From Ustilaginoidea virens (lineage: Eukaryota > Ascomycota > Sordariomycetes > Hypocreales > Clavicipitaceae), in contig NC_057317.1 of assembly GCF_000687475.1 (NCBI RefSeq), positions 2,418,001 through 2,482,000 on the forward strand: a stretch of DNA of 64,000 nt, read 5' to 3'. Under the pieces are notes generated by a model. It did not search any database and was not told the origin of the DNA. It saw nothing but the letters and a program-made list of their open reading frames with translations. Every line of letters starts with the position of its first letter. The stretch's first letter is position 1. This document shows positions 47,313 to 57,730 of the stretch, in pieces. The translations under genes and the position numbers were made by a program.

Positions 47313-49791
47313 ATGTACTCCGGGCAGCTGAACAGCGGCGCTGATAGTGCGACAATCAACCCTGCCGCACTCAGTTCTCCAGGTAAGCATCTCTACACTT
47401 CCTTCAACCCTTTGTACATTTCATTGCCAGCTGCTTGCTTTCCTTGCTCGGGCCGTCTGTTCGCGGCGTCCAGTCGGGGCGCCCTATACAAGCTCTCACC
47501 CTCTGGGTCGCGAGATCCATCATGAGGTCCCAAAACTGACCCTGATCGACGCGAATCGCTGGTTACATCGCGATGCTAACCGAGCCTCCTTGACAGCTTT
47601 ATCCAATCTGCCGCTCGGCAGCGTCAAGCGGACTCGCCCGTCAGATTCTCAAACTATTCTGCATTCCGGCGATGACGGTATGTCGTGGGAGGTTTGCGTA
47701 ACTTGACCTCGACCTTGCCAGGCGCTCCTTGGCCCCGCGCTGCCGTGCTGCGACATACAAGCGAACCCGAGAGCGCGGTCCAACTTGCATATTTCCCGAA
47801 CCGTGTGACGATACGCACATGCCGAGCCACCGTAAAACCAAGAAATGATGAGCGATGGCAATATTGATGTTTTTTTTTTCTTTGCCTGCCATTTTTATTT
47901 TTATTTTCATTTTTATTTTTGTTTCGAATTTGCTCAGCTGGCACAGTATTCCTCCAGTTATCTGGGCGCTAACCAAGAGCCTTGCGTGTTTCACAGCTGC
48001 CTCCCCATCTCACACGAAAAGAATCAAGGCAATGAAGCCATCCGAGGCTTCTGGACAGCCTTCGGGCGCCGGAGCTTCTCAGGCCGGACCGCCGCCTCAG
48101 ACTCCTCAGACGCAGAACTCTACGTTGCCGAGCCAGACGACGCCAGCTTACAATACGAACCCAACCGGCGCACCACCCAAGACAACACCAACTAGATCTA
48201 CAGTCAAAGCGCTGCCAACCGTGCGAGACCACACCACCGATCAACTGAACCAGGCCGGAGATGAGTATCTGCCGAGAGAGATTGACGAGTTTGGGGAGAA
48301 GAAGGTGATGGCCAACGGCCAGCTTCTGGGAAATCGCACGTACCGCTGCCGGACGTTTTTGGTGCCCAACAGAGGCGACAAGCTCTTCATGCTAGCCACC
48401 GAATGCGCGCGAGTGCTGGGCTACCGTGATTCTTACCTCTTATTTAACAAAAACAGGTCGTTGTTCAAGATTATTGCCAGCCAAGCCGAGAAGGATGACC
48501 TTGTCCAGCAGGAGATTCTGCCCTTCTCTTACCGTTCGAGGCAGATTGCCATTGTGACGGCCAGGTCCATGTTCAGACAATTTGGGAGCCGGGTGATTGA
48601 AAATGGCCGCAGGGTGAGGGATGATTACTGGGAAACCAAGGCCCGCAAGCAAGGGTTCACCGAGGCAGATCCCGCTGGAGAGAAGAGACCAGGTGCCGCC
48701 AAGATCAGAGAGGCGGCAGCCGAAGCACAAAACAGTCTCATCATGGGCGGACCTCACACGGAAATCGTCTACAACAACACCCCCGGACCTTATCCGGGTG
48801 CTGCGCCTTCGCATCTTGTCCCAGGTATCATGGCAGCGCCCTCTGGCAACGTTGGCAGAATGCCGGGATTAGGCGTTGGATCAGACTTGAGCGACGCACG
48901 TCCTAGGGATTTCAGCGGCATAATCAAGGGCGGTCCACGGCAGGAGATGACGGGCCCAGCGTACCAGGACCAGACCAGACCCTCGCCTCTTGCAGAAATC
49001 CATTCCCAAGCCCAACACGCCGCAGACTTCAACAGGTCCGTCACCCAGCAGCGGGATATCCGAGGCGACTATCTTCAAGGAATATGGCGACGCCCGCACG
49101 AGCAACCTTCGCCGTCGAATCTGAATCCTACAGCAGCAGGGTCTGCTGATACGGCTGCCGCAACCACCAGGCCCTCTAGCTCGCCACATAGTGCGCCGGC
49201 TGGAGTGTCCCAGCAGCCAGTTGTGTCGTCTCAGAGCCCCCACATGATGATGACTGCAGCGCCGTTTTCTCAGTCTATTCATGCCCAAAACACCATCGGT
49301 CAGGACAAGCCCCAAGCCCCAAGCCCCCCCCCCTTGCCTGCAAACGAAGCACGCGAACGATGAAACTTTTTGATACAGGGTGAAGCTAATGCAATTCTTG
49401 TTCAGCATCTACAGGCAGTGGAGGCGTAAATCAAGCATCACCCGGGGGCTACAATTACCAACCCAACCAGGCCATGTGGTCGCAAACTGCGCAAACTCCA
49501 CATCATAACTACGGCAGCTACACCACGCAGTCCCAGGCACCACATGCTTCTCACTCGCCCGCCCCCCATGTTCGCCAACCAAGCGCAAGTCAGATTCAAC
49601 CGAACATGCCCTTTCCAGGCATGGGAAGCATGCCGTATGGAGCCAGCCAGGGCATGTATTCGGCCGACCAGACGCCGCGACAATATCTGCCGCAGAGCAG
49701 CCCAGGGGGCCCGCAGGCATCGCAGCCTTGGTCCGGGCAACAGCACTCACCTCCCCCGCAATGGTGGGCACAACCGCAGCATCCGCAATAA
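47313..49791 (+). CDS. RSC7/SWP82-family subunit of a chromatin remodelling complex (Npl6-like)
   Basis: A nuclear SWI/SNF-class (RSC) remodeller subunit, about 612 residues. The model has four exons: 47313-47382, 47597-47677, 47997-49298 and 49406-49791; the lengths sum to a multiple of three with no stop. The first two exons give a short N-terminus with a KRTRP basic patch. The family core lies at about residues 115-250: YLPREIDEFGEKKV, NRTYRCRTFLVPNRGDKLFMLATECARVLGYRDSYLLFNKNR, then LPFSYRSRQIAIVTARSMFRQFGSRVI and RRVRDDYWE. The C-terminus is Gln/Pro/Ser-rich and ends QWWAQPQHPQ. The last intron uses a weak donor (GTCAGG) but has a CTAAT branch-like site. Without that splice the protein would stop at 49363. 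Exons 1 and 2 are inferred from splice signals and phase. Confidence 0.88.
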
Positions 49792-51788
49792 GCCGTGTTT
49801 CAGCCATCATCAAAGCCGTTTTCCGGCCGTCATCAAAGCCCACCCATTGGTCACTGCGCCCATCTATATCCTTGTCGTCTGGCTCTATCCGATTCTGTGT
49901 CGGCTGCCTGAGCCTCTCAGCTTCTCAGTGCTCTATTTTTCCTCGATTTTTCCCCCCTCTTTTTTCGCCCCCCCCCCCCCCCCCCTTTTTTTTTCCCCTC
50001 CCCGTTGGATAGAATGAAGGATGGGCTCGGGTAGAAACTTGTTTGCATTCTTTTGTTCTCTGGTCATTTCTGTCTGAACTGCACCGTCTCAGCGTCCCTG
50101 GATACCCCCATCATAAAGACCAGTTAGGGAGGCTACGTGTTTTCGGGGCGTTTTCTTTTAGTCCTTCGAAATTGTGTACAGCATTTTGGCCGGGACTGGA
50201 TAGAGGAGTCGGGCGGCTGGCACACTTGCTTCTCCATCCTTTGTCTTTGATCTCTTTCCCGTTTCGTCGGCTCCGCCCTGGGCTTTTCTTTGATGATTTC
50301 TGCTTAATTTGTCCCCATTGGTGGTCACTTGTATTCATGCGGTCAGGTCAGCACAGCAATCCTTCCGGCAATGCTCGCGGCTGTTCTATGCATGCTATGC
50401 CCTCTCTCGCGCCGGAAATCCGGGTTCAGCCGGGGGTCTCTGCCTTGTTTTTTTCTTTTCCGGGGACTTTGGTCACCGCCGGCATCTTTTTTTTTTTTTT
50501 TTTTTGTGTGTGTGAGCGTTCAGAGCTTGAGATACGTGCTCTCTTCTCTCTCTCTGGGTGGGATAAGGAAGGAATGGGATAAAAGCTGAAAGACCTGAGG
50601 CTTCCAACGCGAAACACGCGAATCATGCGCAAGAGACTTTTTCCCGCGTGATGGAGCTGGCGGCGGACAGGCGTCAGTCATATTTCTGAACATGCAGAAA
50701 GCCTGGAGCTGTGAATCGCACATTCCAAAAACCCTCCCTTGTTCGGCCTCTTCTTTTCCTTTTCCTTTTTGTTTTTTTCTCTTTTTCTTTTTCTTTTTCT
50801 TCATCTTTTCTTCTTATTTTCAGGTCCTTTTTATCACGGCTGGGAGGAAATTTGAACAACTTGGGTCATTGCCTTGGCTAATTGTCTTTCACAATAGTCG
50901 AGCTCTTGTCGGACCCACGAGCCTTATTTGTTGTTTTCTGGTAATATAGTTTGAACGAATAGTACGGATGACTGGATGATGATTTGGCGTCAGAACGTTT
51001 TTTAGGCAGCCTGCTGGGTTTTGGAATGGATACGCCTCGAACTGCTGTGGCTGCCTCTTGATTCCAGGAGAGCGCCCGACGTCTCGTCTTGTTGTTCTGC
51101 GTCTTTTTGTCTTTTCTCCCTCCGTTTCCGCTTTTTTGTTCTCTTTTCTTCTTCCCCTTGGTTTTTTTCTTTTTTTCTTTTTTTTTTTTTTCCGTCACAT
51201 CTATTCTTTGGGATACTTTTGGTTGCTTTGTTTTGTTGGCTCTTGGTCCGACGGGGATATGCATTACCCGAGGACGACGCTGGAACTTTTGCTGGTTTGG
51301 TTGATTTCGAAATTGCTCTCCATGGCTGTCGTAAGTGGTAGCGTTTATTGTTTGCAAGATTTTCTTCAATTACCTTGGCCATGTAAAGGCTCTGTGTGCC
51401 CGTTGGATCCTGTTAATTTTGTTGATACCATCATGTCGCATCAGAAGGAGCGTCCAAATGCGCCGCCAATCGAGGCGACAGGATGACTTGCCGTTGGTTG
51501 TGTTGGGTTGATCTGCAGCGGGTTATTATTATTATTTTTTTCCCGAATGCGCGTCATTGCCGTACGTAGGGAAATCTACTTTTGACCGGTTTTGTCACGG
51601 GTCTTTTGCCTCGGCGTGTCGGTATGTACATGTCGAGGAGCATGGGTGCCAACAATGAATGAGTCAACATTCAACATTCTCTCTGCTGTGCAACCAAGAC
51701 GGACAACAAGAACGGTTGATCCGGCGAGGTCATGTATGTGTATATATATATAACTGTGTGTGACAAGAAGGAAACCAACAGACCAGAC
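49792..51788. other. Intergenic between convergent RSC7-type and DPB4 genes
   Basis: About 2 kb, strongly T-rich on the plus strand, with a C tract at 49968-49985 and T tracts near 50489-50505, 50770-50800 and 51165-51192. Convergent 3' ends meet here. Small open frames are low-complexity only. Confidence 0.5.
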
Positions 51789-52220
51789 TCAGTCGCTGTC
51801 GTCGTCGTCCAAAGCCTCGTCGCCGTCGTCTCCCGCGTGCCTCTCCTCCAAGGCATCCTCGTCCTGCGCCTCATCTTGGCTGCCCTGCTGCCCGTCCTCG
51901 TCTTCCTCGTCGTGGCCTTGATGGGCCCCAGCCTCGGCCTCGTCCTCGTCTTCGTCCTGGTCGTCCTGGTCGTCCTGGTCGTCAGCCTCGTCAGCCTCGT
52001 CCTCCGTCTCGGCATCATCATCCCCCGCCGAGTCCGAGGCAGCGCCATCGACGCGCTGCTTCTTGGCCCGCGGCGCCGCGGCCTCCGCCGAGCCCGTCCT
52101 GTCGGTGAGCGACGCGTCCGCCATGTCGGCGTCGTCGGTCTTGGCGCGCGCTTTCTGGCGGTAGTTGGTGCGTTTCTCCGCCTGGATCTGGGTGAACCCT
52201 ACGCCAGCCCTCGCGTCAGC

Positions 52221-52261
<41 letters not shown>

Positions 52262-52942
52262 TCTCATATGCCGCTTCCCACTCCAGTCTCTGCGCCACGA
52301 GACAGGAGCGGCGGGGGCGGCAAAGAAGGGGGGGAAACAGCACGTACTAGCGAATTCCGCCTCGAGGGGGTCCCTGAGGAAGGAAAAGTCGGTGTCGTCG
52401 AGGGCCTTGAAGACGTCGGCGGGCGCTATGGTCTTTTTGCCGGCGCTGATCGTGTGCTCGTTTGCGCTGCCGCCCCAACGGTGGTCAGCCCTGTTGTGCG
52501 CAAGGAGATGAGAGAGAAAAAAAGGGGGGGGGGGGGGGGGGGGGCCGCGCCGTCGTACTGCGAGGCGAGGTAGTTGATGAACACGGTGGCGCTCTTGCTC
52601 AGGGCCAGGACGGCGTTGGCCTGGATCTGCGTGTTGGGCGGGAGCACGCCCTTGGCGAGCCTGGTGACGATGGACTTGGGCAGCGCGAGGTCCTACCCCA
52701 GCTCCTCGAGTCAGCTTGGGCTGCGGGCAGCCGGGGGGGCAGAAAAAATAAGATAAAATAAACCGTAAACGGATGGCGCAGGCAAAAAACCGTACTTCGA
52801 TGGTGGTGGCATCCTTGTGCTGCTGCTGCTCCTTCCTGTCCGCCGCGGACAGCTCGCCCGCGGTGGCGGTGCTCGCGTCTTCGGGGGCGCCGGCGTCGCT
52901 CCTGCGCGGCTGCTGCGCCGGGTCCGACTTGCGGGACGGCAT
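51789..52942 (-). CDS. DPB4: DPB4-type histone-fold subunit of DNA polymerase epsilon
   Basis: A small histone-fold protein of about 269 residues. Four exons: 52942-52796, 52692-52559, 52466-52348 and 52198-51789, all GT-AG and summing to 810 nt. The histone fold spans about residues 50-130: DLALPKSIVTRLAKGVLPPN, ANAVLALSKSATVFINYLAS, then HANEHTISAGKKTIAPADVF and KALDDTDFSFLRDPLEAEF. This matches the NF-YB-like fold of Dpb4/POLE3, which pairs with Dpb3/POLE4 in polymerase epsilon and in CHRAC/ISW2-type remodellers. The C-terminal 120 residues are very acidic (long Asp/Glu/Gln runs), as in POLE3-type proteins. Intron 2 carries a 21-base G tract (plus strand) and intron 3 a CT repeat. The gene is small yet has three introns in the domain-coding part. 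Confidence 0.92.
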
Positions 52943-54761
52943 GACGGGCCCCCAACGCCTGGCTGGCTTTGTCGGACGGGAGGGAGCGTTGTCCTCCCCG
53001 GGCGGTCTCTGTGATTTTTCGCTTCGGGAGGATCCTTCAACGAAGGGGTTCGGGTCGGTGGGACGTGGACGATGGAAGTCGCTGGCCGGAATCTCGCCGG
53101 GGAGGAGAAGGTGGGGCGGGGGCGGCTGGCTTGTCGCGTTTCAATGTTTGGCAAGGTTGGTTTTTGTAGTTTTTGTAGGTTTTGTAGGTTTTGTAACAAC
53201 CAGGTGGCGGAGAGTTCTCGCTGGCCGTGGTGTGTGTGTCGGTCGGTCGGTCGGTCGGTCGGTAGATGTATGATTGCTGGCGGCGTTGGACGGACGGGCC
53301 AGCAATTTGAGCCCCCCGGCCCCCGCGACAATGGCGCGCGTATGCGTGCCCGACGCGTGGGCAGAGAGAGAGAGAGGGCAGGAGCGAGCCGACGACGCGT
53401 AAAGTGCACACGCACTTGCCATGCCATCATCACTCACGCAACGCACGGCTCGCTCGATCCTTCCTCCCCTTGGCTATTTCGCCTCAGCCAAGGCGGCTGC
53501 TGCCCCAACCGTTGGGACAATCGGCTCATGAGCTGTATTCTCACGTAATCTCATGTGACTTCATGTAACCTCTTGTAGCCTCACTGCGCAAAACCGTCCA
53601 GATTATTTCTCCTCTGCTGTTTTGTTTTGTTTTGTTTTGTTTTGTCTTGTCTTGTTTTGCTAGAGTTGGTAACCTCTCCGCCTGCCTCTCGGCCGCACAG
53701 GTGCAAATCATCCCCCCCCTGGTTCCATCAAATTGGCCTTGATGCTCCCCTACAGGCGCCACGAGTTAGCCACTACTCAGTATCAAGCCCTCGGTTTCCC
53801 CCTTCATCATCTTCTTCTTCGAGACTTGAAATAAAAGCCAACTACAGAAAAGTCCTCAGAAAAGCCCCACACGATATGACGGATCCATAGCGTGCGACTC
53901 CAAGCTCAATCAATAGATCGCCTCTCCAACATTCAAGACCGTCCCTCGACTCGCGCGGCACCAACTTTTTTTCGTTTCTCGCAACACATCAACTACCCCC
54001 ATTACCCCACCGGCGGCACATCGCCGCATATCTGACTTTGGCGTCATTGTTTCGTGGACGTATACGTCTCTGCGTGGCGTCTCTGCGTGGCGTCTCTGCG
54101 TGTGAGTGCACACAGGGAGGGCTGCCCACACCTCCCAAGCTTTCCTCCGACATCGTACTAGGGTAATGCACAGGGAAATGTACAGAGTCATTCGTAGCAG
54201 AGCTTGTTATGTCGTAGTGGAACCCGTCAAGCTGACCAGCGGGATTGTCTCGGTTGCCATGATGCAGTCTCGATTGGGTTTTTCCGGCCAAATTATTGCA
54301 GATTCCTGTCTCCGCAGACAAAGCAAACCGTCCTCGGTGCTGCCTCGATAGGGCAATCACTCGTCGCCATGTGGCTAGGGCGAAGAAAATTAACCCTTTT
54401 ACCAATAAACCCGAATCGTTGCAAAGCGACCTGGTCCAGTACTCACGCCCACCGGATAAGATCCACCAAGACGAGGCGCGTGCTGTCTGCAAGCGCAATG
54501 CCCATGCTGCAATTCCGCTGCTTCCTTCAAGAGAAATCCAACCAAGCCGTATCGCTGCTTGTTGCACATCGTAATCCAAATCGTAATCCAACTCTCTATC
54601 CTTGCCCAGCCGGGGGGGGGGGGGGGGTGGTCGGCGGCCAACTTGAGGTAGGGTTGAGGTACTAGCCGTCATGATGCTTTCAGATGCGGACCCTGACGAG
54701 AGCAGAACAGGCACAAAGTGCCATGGTCCGAGGTTGCAGGAGGAAAAGGGTCATTATTCAT
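52943..54761. other. Intergenic, no gene recognised
   Basis: Promoter of DPB4 and 3' flank of the membrane-protein gene. It holds a GTCG array near 53241-53262, a TTTTG array at 53617-53657 and a 16-base G tract at 54612-54627. A 241-codon minus frame at 53989-54714 has no recognisable motif. Confidence 0.5.
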
Positions 54762-55549
54762 TCATCCCAAATCGGTCCCCTCCCGGGGTTTGTGTCCGGG
54801 GGCCCATGGGTGGTCCAGTTTCTGACCCTTGTGTCGAGGACGAGGAGAAAGACCGCCAAGGAAGGGCTCTTGGTCAACATGGCCATGGACAAATTCTCGG
54901 GGAGGACTGGAGCGAAATAAGGGCATGCCTTCTATGTCTTGCTGTCCCATCGTGTAACACGTGGGAATGACGGCATCCGCAGATCGACGAGGGGACCGCG
55001 GATGGTCCAGCGCATCATCGTACCACGTGTAACGAGGTGACGTTGTAGCTCTCGTGCTTTTTGACCGCTCATGTCGCGTGGTGAGCGGACGATTCTTGGC
55101 CAGGCGTGTCGGATGACGCTTGGCTTGAGCTACAAAGGCATCTGCCCCTTGCACACTCTCGTCGGATAGACCTGGTCGCGAATTTGGGGCTCGGGCGAGG
55201 ACAGCCGGGATCGGGATGGAAGGCACGTCGGTTCCATCTTTTCTTGACGCCAGCAGCGCCATAGACCGGTTCCTTGATGAGCACGGGCTGGGCTGTGAAG
55301 ATTCCGGGTATGTAATGACAGCAGGTGGCTTCTGTACGGATACAATGGAACCGCTGGGCCTGTGGACCTTGCAACCCACGGGGTTGGGTCGAGATTCCTG
55401 CCCTGCCTTATCCTCGGACAGCTTTTCACCTGCTCCGCGGCCCACCTTCCACGATTCAATTTCCTCATCGTCAATCGGAGTGATGCCTCGTCTAAACAAG
55501 CGTGCTTTGCGCCTGCGGTCGCGGCAGCACAAGGTAGCGCCAATAGCAA

Positions 55550-55581
<32 letters not shown>

Positions 55582-55637
55582 GAAGTAGCGGTCGCAAGGA
55601 TTATGGTGCGATTTTGTTTGGAAAACCTGCCCTCCAT
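54762..55637 (-). CDS. Single-pass membrane protein of unknown function, conserved in filamentous ascomycetes
   Basis: About 291 residues in one exon. After a short N-terminus (MEGRFSKQNRTII) comes a single membrane segment that includes about ten consecutive isoleucines (residues 21-30), followed by GATLCCRDRRRKARLF, a Cys-Cys-basic boundary typical of the cytosolic side. The long cytosolic tail has GITPIDDEEIESWKVGRG near residues 51-68 and VLARAPNSRPGLSDESVQG further on; I recognise these segments from uncharacterised proteins of related fungi, by memory only. The rest is Ser/Arg/Pro-rich, with FLGGLSPRPRH near the end. The frame continues upstream of 55637 to 56285, but that part looks unlike protein and the conserved start favours 55637. 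No function can be assigned; a plasma-membrane or vesicle adaptor is only a guess. Confidence 0.78.
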
Positions 55638-57693
55638 CTTGTCATGCAGAAGGAGATTGTTGATCGCGGTCCTTGGCGCTTCTCCCGGAAGACGCTGCTC
55701 GGAGAGATGAATGATAGAGTGTACCCGGTATACCTGCCGGCTCGGATGAGCATCCCCAGGGTGCCGTATAGAGAAGCAAGGCTTGGGAAAAAGAAAACTC
55801 GGGAAAAAGAAAAGACTTGTTTTGAAAGACCCGTCGAGTGAAGCGGACAAACACTTGGAGAAACAATCCTGTATCCGACCATGGAGCACGGACGGCCATG
55901 CGCAGCAAGTGTGAGCGACAGTTTGGTAGATGTTTGGTCCTCTCAAATCTGAAAGCGGTGCACACTTGTACCGAGGCTCGTGGTCGAGACGAGACGTGAC
56001 GAGACGCCTTCGGAGCTTTCTTCCGGTTGGCACGTTGCCAAGCTCATGGAGTGTGGGAACGTGAAAGGGCCATCTGACCGACGCTTCCGGGGGGGGAAAA
56101 AAGACACTTACAAACCTATTCCAGGTTGCGTAGAAAAGCCATGGAAATATGTCACACAACGGCAAGACAACGGCAAGACAACGGGTAGGGCATGAAATGG
56201 TGCAACGCGCGGCCAGGATGCTATACCGCCACGGCACGCATGCCCGTGGTAGCGGGAAGAGATGAAACGCGTCGGAAATGCGCAAGGGGACATGAAGATG
56301 CTATATATGCCATGGCGGGAAACCGGAGGGTATATACTAGAGGGTATACAGTCCGTGCTAAGCAGGCCGGTGGATGCGGAAAGTAACGAGGCAGGTGTGT
56401 TCCAGGTACAAGTCTCTTTTCGATCAAGTAGCCGAGGTACCTAGAGTAGTCGAGCCAGGCCAGGGGGCGTGGGATCTAGATGAGGGGGAAAGGGAACAAC
56501 AATAAACGGTCTGGTCCAAGCCCGGGGAGGGGAGGGGGGTGGGAGTGCGTCAAAGCGTGGATGGGGTGATGTTTGGCGACAGTCCCGCATTCCGAAACTC
56601 TCGGGTTTGGGTACGTGGTAGTCGGTCGCATCAACGTTCAAATGGCCGCGGTAAGAAACCGTAAGATGTTGCTGCCGATAGATAGCCACCGGGCCGCCGT
56701 CAGAGCCAAACAAGGAAGTCGGTTTTACTCGCCGACTGCAACTGTACGCCGACGAGTACAGCTCAGCTTGGTTGATCATCAGGGCACTCCAGGCCCCAGT
56801 CGTTTGTTTTCTTTGGTTGCGGAGAAAGATTGATGCTTGGGTTCGGGGTTCCCACCTCGTGGTTCCGTTGCAAGTGCTGGCTAATTCCACATCTCACGGA
56901 GCCTCCTCCAGCGGCCTGTGGTGATGCTGTACGGAGCACTGCAGAGGAAATCCCACGCTGAGGACTTGCGAGGCCGAGGTGTGTCTCGCGGGCCCGACCA
57001 CTGAGCTGAAACTGCAGTGGGCATCAGACAAGCATCGAGCCAATGGAAAAGGGGCCTGCCTTGCCTTCTGTCATAACTCTTCCGCACTGCGCAGGACCTC
57101 ATGACGACTCTTGCTTGGCGTGTCTTGTGCCGAGTATCGACGCCGTTTGATGCAGGCTCAGTGGCAAAAGCGATGGACAGCTCCCCCAACCCTCCTCCAT
57201 CAGGGACGTTTGTTGGACGAGATGGGTGGTGGTGAGTTCTGACGGCATGGCAGTTGGCTGGCAACCGAGTGGGTGTCGAGTGGGTTATCGCGAGGGTGTC
57301 GAGTGGGTTGTCGCGAGGGTGTCGAGTGGGTTGTCGCGAGGGTGTCGAGTGGGTTGTCGCGAGGGTGTCGAGTGGGTTGTCGTGTCGTCCTGGGCCAGCT
57401 CAGGCACCAGGAACATCCATGGGGCGGCAGCAAGGGCAGCAAGGGCAGCAAGGAAGGGCAGCAAGGAAGGGCAGCAAGACCGCGCCAACCGTGAGAACGT
57501 GGCGCCACAGACAGGGGCCATTAGTAGCCGATGAGGCTCCTGGACCCGAACGCCATCGTACAACCCGTCGCTCACATGGCCTGGACAAGATGCCGTTCGA
57601 AGCAGGGAGTTGAAACTTGAGACAGACAGGGTTCCTGTCAGAGCTGGTTGGCCATCGTTGCGTTGCACATCTCCAAGCTCCAAGGCCGGCTTG

Positions 57694-57730
<37 letters not shown>

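Noticed and set aside
57273..57387. Regular repeats suggesting a CRISPR array
   Set aside because: Units are contiguous without spacers and the genome is eukaryotic; this is a minisatellite.
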